A stretch of DNA of 64,000 nt from Trema orientale (GCA_002914845.1 JXTC01000273.1:48454-112453), one strand, 5' to 3'; numbered from the stretch's first letter, positions 10,920 through 22,703 are shown. Notes: generated by a model from the sequence alone, not told the origin. Made by a program: numbers and translations.

Positions 10920-11078
10920 ACAAAAAGGTTTTAGAAATTTATACCTATTTTCAAAAAAATATTACTAAATTTACGATCTTTTGAAAATAATAAAAATTTC
11001 GTACGACCTTTTTAGGACATTATTCTAAATACTTTGGGAGCTAAAAAATGTAGTGGCATTTTAGAAAGTAGCCTCTTT
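10920..11078 (+). repeat. Dispersed repeat shared with the right edge of the window
   Basis: This segment (landmark ATTACTAAATTTACGATCTTT) matches 63838-64000 in the same orientation and, more weakly, 13085-13240. Its identity is unknown; it is non-coding. Confidence 0.6.
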
Positions 11079-11084
11079 TTTTTC

Positions 11085-11515
11085 CTCATAGGAAACCATA
11101 AGGTTTCCTGGAAATCAATTTGGTTTTTATTAGCGGAATGTCTTGTACGTAAGTAAATCACAGGAAACCATAACGGTTTCCTGGAAACTAGTTTGGTTTC
11201 CTTTAGTGGAATGTCCTATACGTAAGTAAATTATAGGAAACCATAAATATTTCTTGGAAACCATTGTAGTTTCTTTTTTGTAGAAAGCCCTGTAGCTAAA
11301 TAAATCACAGGAAACCACGAAAATTTTTGAGAAACTATCACAGTTTCTTTTTTATAAAATGCCAATATGCTAAGTAAATCACAAGAAACAATGAAGATTT
11401 CCTAGAAATTATTGTGGTTCTCTTTAACAGAATGTCATGTAGCTAAGTAAATCATAGGAAACCAAGAAAGTTTGCTAGAAACTATTGTAATTTCTATTAA
11501 AACTTTGTGGTTTTA
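11085..11515 (+). repeat. Tandem array of ~73-bp units
   Basis: The GGAAACC landmark recurs at 11091, 11163, 11236, 11310, 11384 (as AGAAACA) and 11457, giving a period of 72-74 bp and about 5.5 units. Each unit carries an inverted GGAAACC...GGTTTCC motif and a GTAAGTAAATCAC block. The open frame across 11130-11318 (-) only follows the repeat. Confidence 0.85.
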
Positions 11516-12734
11516 ATACAAAAAACCATGAAAGTTTCATAGAGAATATGAAAAAAAAAGAGTAATTAGGTTCAACACAAAAAAAAAAAAAAAAGAAAAT
11601 TGGTTTTGAAAAATGAATTTAAAAAAAATAAAAAAAAAGGTAAAGGGGTATAACGTGGAATAGTGGATGAAGGGATGTGAATCCAAGTCTAGATTATGAA
11701 TGTATTTTAGCCTAGCTACTTGACCAATTTTTGGTTTTGTTTAATTAATGTGACTTTGCATTTGATAAAGTTGCTAGGCCTTAGACTGTATAAAATGACA
11801 AATTCCATATGAAAAAGTAATTATATGGGTCATGTCATATTTTTATCATTAGTTTTAAGAACTTCGTACTCTTTCATTTTCCGTTAATAAAAGTATCATT
11901 TTTTAATAATATTTAGACAAATACCATTTTTTAAAATTACTTTTTTAAAGTACTTGAGGAAACTAATCGATTGGAATAGTTAAGAGTTACTTGAGATAAC
12001 TAATCTGATTACATCAAGTAACTTGACCAATTACCTCAAGTATCTTATCAATTAGTAAAACATGATATTTTTGTAAGAGAAATTTAGGTGGATGACCAAT
12101 ATTTTAAATTTGATTAAGTAGATGTCCATTTTTTTAATTTTATAGCTAAATATCTAGATGTATATATATATATATATATATTTACACTTGATAGATATGT
12201 TTATCTACCAAATTCAGTTACTGTATTGAAATATACTGGGTATATAATTTTTTGTACTTGGTATATAAAATTTTACACTTGGTATATAAATATATATACC
12301 GGAAATTTTGCTATAACATTTGACAAATGGATATTTACTTAAATTGGGCTCAAAATTTGGTCATATTTCTATAAGTCATTTTTTGTAAATATTTTTAAAG
12401 TGGTATTTTTATAAATATTTCAGGAATTTTTCAAAAAATTTAAAAATCCTTGATTTTTAAATCATTTTTTAAACTTTACCATAAAAAATTGAAATTTCCT
12501 CTAAGGTTTTTTTGAAAGCCAAAATTCCTCTAAGTTTTGACGTTGCTACATATTTAATTTGATTTTTTTTCATTCTTTATTGAGATTATCATTTTTGATC
12601 TTTCTAAGTATTTAAAGGGGAAAAAAAAAACAAAAGATATAAAATAGAGTGTTTGTAAGACATTGTCTTTTTCTCTAGATCAATTTCAAAAAGAGAAATT
12701 TTGATTTTTTTAATCGTAATTTTTCAAAAAAAAA
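11516..12734. other. AT-rich intergenic with dispersed repeats
   Basis: No gene seen. The stretch contains GTTACTTGAGATAACTAATC-type repeats (11950-12060), a (TA)n tract at about 12160-12182, and at 12225-12375 a copy of the segment that hosts the MULE-type MITE at 10226, here uninterrupted. Confidence 0.5.
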
Positions 12735-13065
12735 TTGAAAAATCTCAGAATTTGAGATTCTTTTGAAAAATCTCGGATTTAATTGTAAAAATACCACTTT
12801 TAAAAGTATTTAGAAAAACACAATTTTTATTAATTGATGAGATACTTAAGGTAGTTAGTCGAGTTACCATAGGTAACTTGATCAGTTACTTCAAGCAACT
12901 GGATTGGTTACTTAAGGAACCTAACCGGTTACCTTGAGTACCATTAAAAAATACCAATTTTAAGAAAAAAATGGTATTTTTATAAATATATTTTACAAGT
13001 GTTATTTTTCTAATAAAATTTTTAAAAAGTGATATTTTTCTAAATCAATCCGAGATTTTTCAAAA
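12735..13065. repeat. Fold-back dispersed repeat, copy 1
   Basis: A ~330-bp segment has inverted ends of the type GAAAAATCTCGGATT...AAAATACCACTTTTAAAA, with a centre of GGTAACTTGATCAGTTAC-like motifs. A related, inverted-end segment lies at 38875-39175. It may be a MITE family, but no clean target duplication was found. Confidence 0.5.
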
Positions 13066-13700
13066 AAATCAGCCCATTCGAGATATTTCAAGGATTTTGA
13101 ACACTTAGACCTATCTTTTTAAAAATAGTACAAAAAAAATTACCTTAAAAAAAACTGAAATTCCAAACGACCTTTGTTGGTATTTTTCTAAATGCTTCTG
13201 CTAAAAAAACGATGGCATTTTTGTAATTTTTACCGTATTTTTTAGCACAGTTTTTTAATATTAAATGAGCTAGAATAACCGTGGCAGCTTCATGGCCTGG
13301 TGGTTGGGCCACAAATGATTGGGCCACTAACATTGATTGATGGGGTTCTAACCTCCATATTGACATTTTAAGTTCTTTTCATTTTTAATTTTATTCCTTT
13401 TTAATATTAGTTATAATAAAAACTAAGTAATTTTTATTAACAAAATTAACCAAATTCGTCATTAGTTTCTTCTATTTTTTTCATTTTTTGTATTTCTTTT
13501 TAATGTTATCTACATATAGAAACCAAATTAGTTAATAATTTCTGCTAACAAATTAAACAAATTGGTTATTAATAACAATTCCCTTTTTTTCTCTTTTTTT
13601 TTTTTTCATTTCAAATTATTTTTTCTTTTCCTCTTTTTTAATTATTTTTCTCTTTCACCTTATTGTTAATTTTTTAGGAAACACTAACTCTTTTCTTAAT
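13066..13700. other. AT-rich intergenic
   Basis: No gene seen. About 13085-13240 is a diverged copy of the dispersed repeat at 10920-11078. The remainder is T-rich low-complexity DNA. Confidence 0.4.
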
Positions 13701-14760
13701 CCTTTTTTATTTTTATTTTTTACTGATTACTTGTATAAACTAATCAGGTTTCTAGTTTTCTGTAATCAAATTAACAAAAATTAGAGCTAGTTATTACTAG
13801 AAACTATCCAATTTGGTGTCTAATTATTGTTAGAAACTAATTTTGTTTTTTATTTCTAGTAACTAAGTAGCTTATTGATTTCTAGTTTCTTGTTTCCAGT
13901 AGTAACCGATTTGATTACTAATTACTATTAACAACTTATTTGCTTTTTATTACAAAATAATTTCTTGTTTTTAGTAGAAACTAATTTGCTTTCTATTGGA
14001 AACTAAATTGGTTTCTAGTAGTAACTTGAATCCAATTTAGTTAATTTATATTTGCAACTGATTACTATGGAACTAGAAATACCAAATTGGTATTGAATAG
14101 TTTTAAGTAGAAACCAAATTGGTTTCTCAGGTAACTATTGAGAAACCAAATATTGAGAAACTAAATGAGTTTCGAGTAGAAACCAAAGTGGTTTCACGTA
14201 GTAATCAAAAAATAATTTAGGTAACCCATCTTTTGTGACTGGTTACTTTAGAAATTTTTTTTAGAAACTAATTTGCTTTTTATTATAAATTATTTTTCAG
14301 GTAGAAACCAAATTAATTTTTAGTAACTAGAAACTAGTTTGGTTAATTAATATTAGCAACTACAATGGAACTAGAAATACTAGATTAGTACTGAATAGTT
14401 TTGAGTAAAAACCAAATTGGTTTCTCAAGAATTTGTTTACTAACTAAATTAGTTTATAGTTTCTCAAATTGATGAATGATTTTCAAAAACTAATTTAGTT
14501 TACTAGTTTCTAATTTCTAGATTCCAATTTGATTACTTTTTCAAAAAAGGGCATTTATTACCAACTTGGTTTCACTTGAGAAACCAATTTAATTTCCACT
14601 CGAGAAATCAATTACTTTTCCACTCGGAAAACCAGTTTGATTTCTACTTGAGAAACTAATTTTGTTTCTACTTGAAGCCAGATCGGTTTCCACTCAAAAA
14701 ATCAATTTGATATCTATTCGAAACCAATTTTCAACCGAAAAGTATTTATTTTAATCTTTG
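13700..14760. repeat. Degenerate GAAACCAAATTGGTTTC repeat region
   Basis: About 1 kb is built from loosely repeated short motifs (AACTAGAAACC, CCAAATTGGTTTC, GTAACTAGAAACTA) on both strands, without a clear fixed period. It resembles the unit content of the 2461-4270 array in composition, though not in order. No coding potential. Confidence 0.55.
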
Positions 14761-14859
14761 CAATCGGAAATTTACATTAGAATTTCATAAACATCCCTTC
14801 AAAGCAAGAAGATGAAGTTACAAACAGGGAAGAAAATAAAGGCCCTATTTTAAATTTCG

Positions 14860-15190
14860 TAACACAACGGCCTACCATCGTGACACGGTTATGCTTGTCC
14901 CGACAAAACCGATTCGAAGCTGAAGTGTCGAGCCGACTCCGGAGGTGCTTGGTGATGACTCACGTATCCAGAGAGAAAGGGAGGTGCAAGACCATCCTCG
15001 ACATCATGTTCATCACCTGGAGTTCAGTACGGCTTGAATATGGCGACAGTCGCCAGAAGACCCGAAGACAACGACCCCCTCCAGCTCCTGGAGCTGCCCC
15101 GCTGACCAATAAATTAGTCGAATTGGGCGGATTAACCCGTCTTACCATTTATAAGTATGATTTTATGCTTTTTTTAATCTTTTTTTCATA
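14860..15190 (+). other. GC-richer block of unknown origin
   Basis: This ~330-bp block stands out from its AT-rich surroundings and is open for 103 codons on + (14880-15191) and 62 codons on - (14960-15148). I do not recognise a protein family in any frame. It could be a captured exon fragment or part of a retroelement; it ends abruptly in AT-rich DNA on both sides. Confidence 0.3.
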
Positions 15191-15234
15191 ATTCTTAGAC
15201 TTTTATAATAATTTATATTTAAAAATAAATTAAA

Positions 15235-15424
15235 ACACTAAGAATAAATCTAGTTCAGTCAGCTTGGATTACGTTGAGTGGGTTGTCAAAACCGTCTAAC
15301 CCGACCAATGTAACCTTAGGTTGACGTTTATTAACACGAATTCAACTCGGGTTATTTTTTAATTAGGTTGTTTAGGTTCGAGTTGGTCGGGTTAGAAAAG
15401 TTTCCGCTCACCCCTAAAGCCAAC
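15235..15424 (-). repeat. Duplicated flank of the F-box/snurportin module
   Basis: Read on the minus strand, this ~190-bp segment (landmark GGGTGAGCGGAAACTTTTC) matches 47238-47450 on the plus strand. It lies just downstream of the snurportin tail in both places and helps define the ends of the duplicated module. Confidence 0.75.
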
Positions 15425-16765
15425 GCATGCATTCAATATGACCAAATATACAACTCAGTCTTCGAGAGAGTACTTCCACATCAAAACTGTTCCATCATAG
15501 TAATTTGTCCTCCCTCACCGTCAACCAACCATCTCAACAACGCAAGGCTTGCTTCCTTCCTCACTTGATGAGCTAATTGATGCTACAATATCATCAATTC
15601 TTAGAGGAGAGTGCCAAACCACATACTGAAAAATGACATGCAAATAAAAATTCCAAAAAGCAGTGAGAAGTATTATAGCATACTAGCAGTACTAATAACT
15701 AAGCCGGCCAATTCCACCCAAAATTATATTGCATAACAGACAACCAAAGGGATCACAATCACGATCCCAAGCTCAGCAGCAACATAGCCAACCCAGCTGG
15801 TACACTTCCCACCTAGTAAGGTGCTGTTTTGACTAATGTTCTTAGCATTACAGTTTTTCACCTTTTCCCATCAGGAAAATAGACAGGCAATAAAATGGAT
15901 GAGAAAATACCTGCTGTTGGCTCTGGACCTGTCCTTTGCTATCTGTGTCAATAACATTGACTACAGCTCTCGTCTTTCCAAACTAATGAACGGCATAAGA
16001 ATACAGTACAAATGCATATGTATATATAAATATGACAAACAAAATATCGATTTTTTAGCATACATAGATTTTGATTAAAATCGAGAAATTAGTGAAATTA
16101 GAATCAACAGCAAAGTTATATTTTCAAAGCTGTTGTAAAACAGTGTTAAATGCAGTTTTTTATGGCTGCAACGACGAAAATCCTCCCAAAGTCTCGAAAT
16201 CTCTCATGAACTCATAAAAGATACAGCATAGCGTGATAACACCCTCCTACTGAAACCTCCAATCAATGCCAACATGAACACCAAAAAGGGGAACATTTTA
16301 CCAATAAAAGCACCTACAGGCAACAATAGGACTTAATTTAAAACAATAACCCGTCTTTCACATAAGAGACTTCTCCTGTATAAGCTGAGTATAGGCCACT
16401 CTGATCACAGGTGTAAATGGGGAGCAAACTAAACCTGTATTTATGATAATGGAAAGGAGGTTCACAAGCACCAGTCGCCAAAAGCTTGGAGTTCAAACAT
16501 AAAAACCTGAACTCCAAACTACAATCATGTAAAGAGTAAACCCACCAGCATAAATTGTGTATAACGTAGCAAGTTTGAACCACCTGTGTAAATTAACAAA
16601 CACTTGAAGCACAAGACCAAGAACACATCAAGAAAGAACAGAACAAATTATTTACCTCGTGAAAAATACAGTCCAGTATGGAATATGATTGACCCGACCC
16701 CCCAAAAATGTCTGGTCCGAGCCCCATTGTGCAGAGTGGACGGAAAGTGGTGCTGCACACTCCTG
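15425..16765 (-). pseudogene. Snurportin-1 pseudogene (exons 2-4 partial and 7)
   Basis: Reverse-strand copy of the snurportin gene at 49583-51922. It starts within exon 2 (about 16765, with the NGSVLHHF region degraded), keeps exon 3 almost whole (16338-16583, including YHKYRFSLLPIYTCDQSGL), loses the first ~45 bp of exon 4, skips exons 5 and 6 through a deletion joining intron 4 to intron 6, and retains exon 7 and the 3' flank. The exon 3 frame ends in a stop at TTTTAAATT, where the intact gene reads YNK and then splices. Exon 1 and the promoter are missing. It lies directly downstream of the F-box gene at 17474-18712 on the same strand. It cannot make a cap-binding import adaptor. Confidence 0.88.
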
Positions 16766-17473
16766 TTCTCCATTCAACATATTAGAACAATGTAGAAAAC
16801 AATGAATACAAGGATGAAATTGCAATAACCAGATACACTAGAACCCAATAAACTACTAACATCGACATTGAAAAAAACGATCTCCCCTGCATGAATAAGA
16901 TTCTTTAATGTGCAAGAACAGAATGTCGCCTTGGAAACGATACCTGCAATATCATCAGTAGTCAATAGCCGCAGTCATCTTCTCAAATTCTCGCTTCTCT
17001 TAAAATTGGTAGATTTGGAAGTATGAACCATACATGCTTTGATAATATACGAGAAGTTCTCCTAGCATCAATGCTAGGGAATATTTTTGTCTAACTACAT
17101 TGATGTTGTGTGCCTAACATTCTTGATATGTTGACCAGCCAAGCATGGGCATTCCTCTTCTAATTGGTCCAATATTCAAACTTGCACCCAAAAATACAAA
17201 TGATTCGTGCCTTTAGTTACTAAAATAATATGCCTAAACGGGTGGGCTGGTTTGTTCTCTCAATCTCCACAAGACAAGAATGTTATATAACAAGTAGCAA
17301 GCAATAAGCAGACAAGGAGAGGAAGCATGATAAGACTTAAAACAAAACAATAAATATCGGATTCTAAATAGAAAAGCCAGTGAGTGTACATTCATAAATA
17401 TTCCAAACTGAAAAGAAAAAAGAAAAGTCTGTGCTACATAAGAGCTGAACCCTAGAATTCTCTACCCACTTTT
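16766..17473. other. Intergenic between snurportin pseudogene and F-box gene
   Basis: No gene seen. Short open frames (16774-16965, -; 16604-16795, +) look incidental. Sequence at about 17335-17430 is similar to the 3' flank of the second F-box gene (28760-28890), so the F-box 3' region belongs to the duplicated unit. Confidence 0.45.
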
Positions 17474-18712
17474 TTAACTGAGAAAAATACTCTCGACATA
17501 ACCAGTAAATTGCGCTACATCAGACGCTGGAGACAGATATTCGACCTTATTACTCTTGGAATTATATAAACAGTAAGAGTCCGTATAATCGAGCAGCATG
17601 TCACCATTACTATAAAAAGCTGCTAGGCCGATGTTTTGATGACTTTGTATTGAAGGAGGCACAGGGGAGTTAGAAACGTCGGCAGAGAAGTGTTTGGTCC
17701 AAGAATCAGAGACGCCATATTGCTTCATCACCCAAATCCGAATCGATGAGGGTCTTTCGAAGATGACCAGGGACAGGCATCCAGACCAGTCAAAAATACT
17801 ATGAACATCAATTGCTTTAAATCCATCTCGTAGAGACGGTGATGGTGCGTCAATCCGCTTGAATACCTCGGTGCTCATATCAAAGGCAACTATCCCAACA
17901 TAGTCTAGATATTTCTCTTTATATGGAATCGATGCTACTAGTTTTCGTCTTCCGTAATGGATTAACCAATGAATAGAGCCATTAACAACAAGGGAGCAGC
18001 AGTAGAGGGAACAAGACGGATCAGTGACCATTACTAGAGTAGAACTAGAAGAATCTTCTGGTGGATGATGATCTGAAAAAAGGTCGGGCATCTCCAACGT
18101 TTTCCATGAATCGCTCCGCAAACTGTACACTCCAACTAGGTTGCCTACTCTGAAATAATTGACATAAATCCCTTGCGCATATCCTTCAAGGTATACCACT
18201 TTGAAATCATCCGTCAAAGCGTCGTACCCGAATCCGCCGTGCATGACCAAACAACGGGTAGTAGGAGGAGGAGATGGAGGCAGTTTCCTAATCTTTCTGA
18301 CTGAAGGGTTCCACAAGTAGAATCTTCTGTTCCTCACATAGGACAGACAAATTACGCCATTCTGGCTACCCATTACAACCACATACCAGGAGTCCTTTAC
18401 CCTTGATTTGTCGTCAATGTCTTCGGGACACTCGTGACACCAAAAGCTTTCAGAGCCAATCCTATGAATCCAGAATGGAGTATACACACACACATTGTGG
18501 AGGACAATACCGGGTACCTGATGTTTGAGGTGGCGATGCTTGAAGCTTGGGTGGGTTATGAGAGAGAGCCATGATTTGCACACGCACTTGCACCGCATCA
18601 CTGATTGAGCATCCAATCTCAACAGAATCTCTTCAATTATATCATCGGTGAATTTGCAAGCAGCTGCCCCTGCCCGCTCATCAGATTTTGAGTTACACAC
18701 AACCAACTCCAT
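17474..18712 (-). CDS. F-box protein with C-terminal F-box-associated domain
   Basis: Single-exon, 412-aa protein. The F-box (residues ~20-60: FTDDIIEEILLRLDAQSV, then CKCVCKSWLSLI and HPSFKHRH) would bind SKP1 in an SCF ubiquitin ligase; the rest resembles the F-box-associated interaction domain of the CPR1/CPR30-like family, with landmarks LWNPSVRKIRKLP, FGYDALTDDFKVV, VYSLRSDSWK, NGSIHWLIHYG and AFDMSTEVF. I start at ATG 18712 (MELVVCN) because all three family copies here share it; an ATG three codons upstream is also in frame. The frame is intact, unlike the copy at 44034. Its target is unknown. Confidence 0.9.
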   Translation of the reverse strand: MELVVCNSKSDERAGAAACKFTDDIIEEILLRLDAQSVMRCKCVCKSWLSLITHPSFKHRHLKHQVPGIVLHNVCVYTPFWIHRIGSESFWCHECPEDIDDKSRVKDSWYVVVMGSQNGVICLSYVRNRRFYLWNPSVRKIRKLPPSPPPTTRCLVMHGGFGYDALTDDFKVVYLEGYAQGIYVNYFRVGNLVGVYSLRSDSWKTLEMPDLFSDHHPPEDSSSSTLVMVTDPSCSLYCCSLVVNGSIHWLIHYGRRKLVASIPYKEKYLDYVGIVAFDMSTEVFKRIDAPSPSLRDGFKAIDVHSIFDWSGCLSLVIFERPSSIRIWVMKQYGVSDSWTKHFSADVSNSPVPPSIQSHQNIGLAAFYSNGDMLLDYTDSYCLYNSKSNKVEYLSPASDVAQFTGYVESIFLS

Positions 18713-19680
18713 CGCGCGCACACACTAGAGAGGGACAGAGAGGAAACACGCAGTATGAAGCCTCTCTCAATAAAAGGGGTTGAATATATTAGGGATTAGG
18801 GTTTTCAAAACACAAAACGCCCCCCCCCACCGGGAGAGCGAATAAGGGCAACCTTCCCCTTTCTTTTTGTTCCTTTATTTATTAGGGTTAATATCACTTG
18901 GGTCCCCATTCTTTTGTTTGTATCTTTTAACTCCCAAACCTTACCTTTTTGTTTCACTTAGATCCTTTCTGTCAATTCCGTCTAAATAGGCTGTAAAAAC
19001 TCATATGGTCTGCACGTGTCATCTTCTCCATCATGAAAGACCCCTTTTCGTAGCCTAACCTCCATTTCAAAGAATCATATGAAGAGATGTTCATCATTCT
19101 AGCTCAAGATGTTGTGAAAAAAAAGGGTTAGTTTATGGCCGTGATTGCAGAATCTCAAGACAAAAGTCCTAAAAAGATTGGCTTATGACCATCATTAACC
19201 AAGTATATAAAATCTAATAAAAGAAAGAATGATATAATAAGCTCCTAAAGTTCTTAAATACCCATTACTGTACAAAATCTAAAAAGTATAAATTTTTTTT
19301 TTTTTAAAAAAAAAGTGGGTAATGACTATCACTTACTACAAATTTAAAGAAAAATAACAAACATACTCTAATAAGGCTTGAACTCCTAACCCCCTAAACT
19401 CACACACTCATCCCTCAAGTTTTGGACCAACTGAGCTAGCCTCAGTTGGTGAATTCTCATAAAAATTTTAAATACTCATTGGTGAACAAAATCTAAAAAG
19501 GAAAAATGTGAATTTTATTTTTTGGGGAAAAAAAATACCGAAGCTTTAAAATTAAGTAACGAAACCTAGAACGATCACTATGAAGGGATCGACCAAAATG
19601 GGATTAATATTAAAAATGATGATAACAAAGCATGATCCAAAGCCAAATACACAAATATATATATATACTTATATATATAT
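18713..19680. other. F-box 5' region and AT-rich intergenic
   Basis: The first ~150 bp upstream of the F-box start (to about 18870) match the region upstream of the F-box pseudogene (about 43872-44033, inverted), including the TTTTGTGTTTTGAAAACCC block. Beyond that, a GGGTTAATATCACTTGGGTC end at about 18895 looks like one terminus of a MITE whose partner I could not find. A (TA)n tract closes the region. Confidence 0.45.
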
Positions 19681-19885
19681 GGGCACCAATTCAGTAGGTT
19701 TTTTTTTTTTTTACCTATGGGTAGGTATTTTTTTTGACCAATGAAAATCTAACAAATATATTTTTTTATTGTAAAAGGTAGGAGAGAGAAAAGTCATTAA
19801 TTATGCACGTCTTTTCATGTACTTCATTAGAGCCATTAGATTACTATTAGATGATGATCCAACGGTTCAAAAAAAATATCTACCC
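19681..19885. mobile_element. MITE in a (TA)n tract, copy 3 (truncated)
   Basis: The left end GGGCACCAATTCAGTAGG and ~200 bp of body match 521-763 and 9658-9888. The copy breaks off at the ATATCTACCCA block and lacks the right terminus; unrelated, more GC-rich sequence follows. Confidence 0.65.
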
Positions 19886-20660
19886 AGAGGTAAACTTGGA
19901 AACTGCCGCAGCCCTCCCACAGTCTCACTCACTCTGTCTCCGTCAATCTCTCTGCTAAGTTCACAGCAGCCCAGAAATCTAACCTTCAACCTCCAGCGAA
20001 CCAGGTTAGTTTAGCCCATTCTCGTGAAGCATCTGAGCTCGTCCAAGCACCGAAAGTAATCGTCTCGCGAAGTCTGCGCAGCAACACAGCCGTCTGGCGA
20101 CCCGTCTGAGCTCATCCTCGCTGCACAGCAACGCCCCATCCGTGATCGTCTCATGAAGCATCATCCGTCCAAGCTCGTCCGCAGAGCTCGCGACCCGTCT
20201 GAGCTCGTCCTTGCAGCAAGTCCCCGTCAACGCTCATCTTGCGAAGAATCTCCCATTCTGCCCAGGCTCTCTCCCGTCCAAGCAACATCTGAGCTCATCC
20301 GTACAGAGCTCGGGTGGTCCAGCTCTCACTCGTACAAGCTCGTCCGTATAGACCAGTCTGCCCAGTCCCTCTCCCGTCGTCTCTCTCAGTCTCAGTTTAC
20401 TCTTGTTGGTCACCACCGACGCATCAGATCACATTTCCGTTTGGAATTGGGAACATCGCCAGGTACCTCTTTTATCTTCGTCTTCGTTTTGAACCCATCC
20501 GAGAACTGAGAATCGGTCACTGATCTCTGCTATGGATTTTCAGGTGATCTATGAACTCAAAGCTGGTGGCGTTGATGAGAGGCGTTTGGTCAGTGCGAAG
20601 TTGGAGAAGCTTGCCGATGGTGAATCAAGTACAAAATGTAAACCTTTGTTGCTTTGAGTT
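19886..20660 (+). other. GC-richer block, possible gene fragment of unknown origin
   Basis: About 770 bp with a much higher GC content than its surroundings. It carries about seven imprecise repeats of TCTGAGCTCGTCC/CCAAGCTCGTCC (20025-20345) and overlapping open frames on both strands, none recognisable. A possible donor (CAG|GTACCTC at 20461) and acceptor (TTTTCAG at 20544) could be splice sites. After the acceptor, one frame reads YELKAGGVDERRLVSAKLEK before a stop; I cannot place it in a family. Possibly a captured gene fragment in a lost element. Confidence 0.3.
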
Positions 20661-21540
20661 TTTGAATCGAAATGACTTTGAACTTGATAGGTTTAAGCTA
20701 TTTTAGGGTAGAGATGGTACAATTTGAAGTCTGAGAACTTAACATTTTATAGATTAATAGAGCGAAAATAAAGCCATTTTTCTTGACTTGGTTACCATGC
20801 GTCGCCGAGATATACCAAAGCAGGACCTTGATAGCAAGTCGCTTCTTTGGTAATCATTAATATTTGATATATTCGTATATGGCTGATTGTAGTTGAAATG
20901 ACTTTCAATGCAATTCATTTACCTTTTCTGTGAGTGTAATATTTTCAGTTAACTTTAGTAATAAATGTAGTATCGTATAAGGGAAAATTTACACTATTAT
21001 GATTTTTTTTTATTCAGATCTATGCTAAGGACAATTAAATTGATCTTTGTTTATGGTAAATCACTTCATTCACTAGGAAACAAACGAAAACAAATACACT
21101 TGTTCTTTTCGTAACTTAGTCTAAACGAAAACAAATATTACCATACATTTGTTTATGGTAATATTTGTGTCTAATACTTTTATTTTTTTTGCAGCATTGA
21201 AGTGGATGAAGTTTAAAGTCTATTTTTTGGTGTTGTAACTTGGTCTACTATTAAGTTATTCTTATCTTATGGTTTATTAGATGATTGTTATTTTTTTTCC
21301 GGTGATTTCAGTTGTTAGATTGTTATTTATTTTAAGATATTTTAGACATTGAATTTCGATTGGGTTGTAACTTAAATTTTAAATTTATTGTGATGCTTTG
21401 ATTGGGTTGTAACATTTTATGATTTAATTTTTAGATAGTTTATACTTATTTTTAGTTTGGTTTTTAGATTTTAGAGTTACTTTTATTAAGATTAAAAGAT
21501 GTGATATATTTTTTTTAAATGATTTTTTTAAAAAAANAGA
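20661..21540. other. AT-rich intergenic
   Basis: No gene seen. Contains a short inverted match around 21090-21170 (CAAATATTACCATACATTTG) and two GATTGGGTTGTAAC blocks at about 21359 and 21401. An N lies at 21537 in an A-run. Confidence 0.4.
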
Positions 21541-21685
21541 AAAGACCTATTACAGTGCTGGCACAAATCAGGCAGTGAACCTCTATTACAGTGCTGGCTC
21601 AAATCAGTGAACCTCTCCATGAGTGAATGAAACATTCACCACTTCCAAATACAAGATACATTCACCACTTCCAAATACAAGATTT
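21541..21685 (+). repeat. Two small tandem duplications
   Basis: A ~43-bp unit with landmark TATTACAGTGCTGGC is duplicated at about 21549-21615, followed by a ~27-bp unit (ATTCACCACTTCCAAATACA) duplicated at about 21631-21682. They are adjacent, which suggests a local replication-slippage hotspot. Confidence 0.75.
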
Positions 21686-22703
21686 CAAGGTCTCTTTGTG
21701 TGAGAGAATCGTACATATCGTCCTTTCAGTATAAAGATTTTAAGGCTCACAAGATGTAGTTTCTGCTCCAAATTTGACTAACACAACTGGATGCGAAAAT
21801 GTCTTCAGAAGAATCTTATCTTCGGTTACCCACAATCACATTAATCCATTAGAATTTATCAGATTTAAATTCAACATTTGAATTTCAAATCTTTAAATTA
21901 ATTATTGAATAATTAATATAGATAATCTTTTGAAAATTTAATCTTATTAAATCTTTTAGATTATCTCTAGATTTAAATTCAACATTTGAATTTCAAATCA
22001 TAAATTAATTATCAAATAATAAATATAGTAATATTATCTAATCACATAAATTTAAATTTAGATTTATCTCATAATATCTAATCATTATTAAAAATAAATA
22101 AAAAGTTCAAAAATTAGCCAAATCTCAAATTATCTCATAATTTCTAATTATCTATTTTAATCTTATTAAAATTAACTACCATCTTTAAATTAAAAAACAA
22201 ACAGATTTGGATAGATAATATATTCTTTCTAATTTTAATATGAAATCTTCATAAGTTTTAAATTTAAATTATAAAAGATTTAACTATTTAAATCTCCTAG
22301 AATATATCTAAATTTGAATACAAATCAAGTTCAAATTCAAACAAATAACTAGTTATCTCATAAATAGTTTAGTATCTAACCAACTATTTTGAATTTAAAA
22401 ATTTTAAACATTATCACATAATATTTAATTAAATATTATATCTAATTAAAAAATTTAAATTAATTTCGAATTAACTCTTAATTTCAAAATTTTGTATTTT
22501 AATCGAATTAAAATATGTTTAAGATATAGATCTTATCTATATCTTTTTAATTTTAGTAGTAAATTAATTCCCTATTTATTTAAATTGATTTCCTTAAATA
22601 GTGAGATCTTATCCATACTTAAATTTGAAATCGAATCTATTTAAATATGTGATCATATCCATATTTAAATAGTCATTTAAATTTCCTAAAATCAAGTGAT
22701 CTT
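21686..22703 (-). other. AT-rich stretch next to the gap, probable retroelement leader
   Basis: Dominated by blocks such as AATTTGAAATTCAAATGTTG and TTTAAATATGG. No reading frame survives. By position it could belong to the minus-strand copia-type element whose LTR is at 23582-25247, but the assembly gap separates them, so this is inference. Confidence 0.3.
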
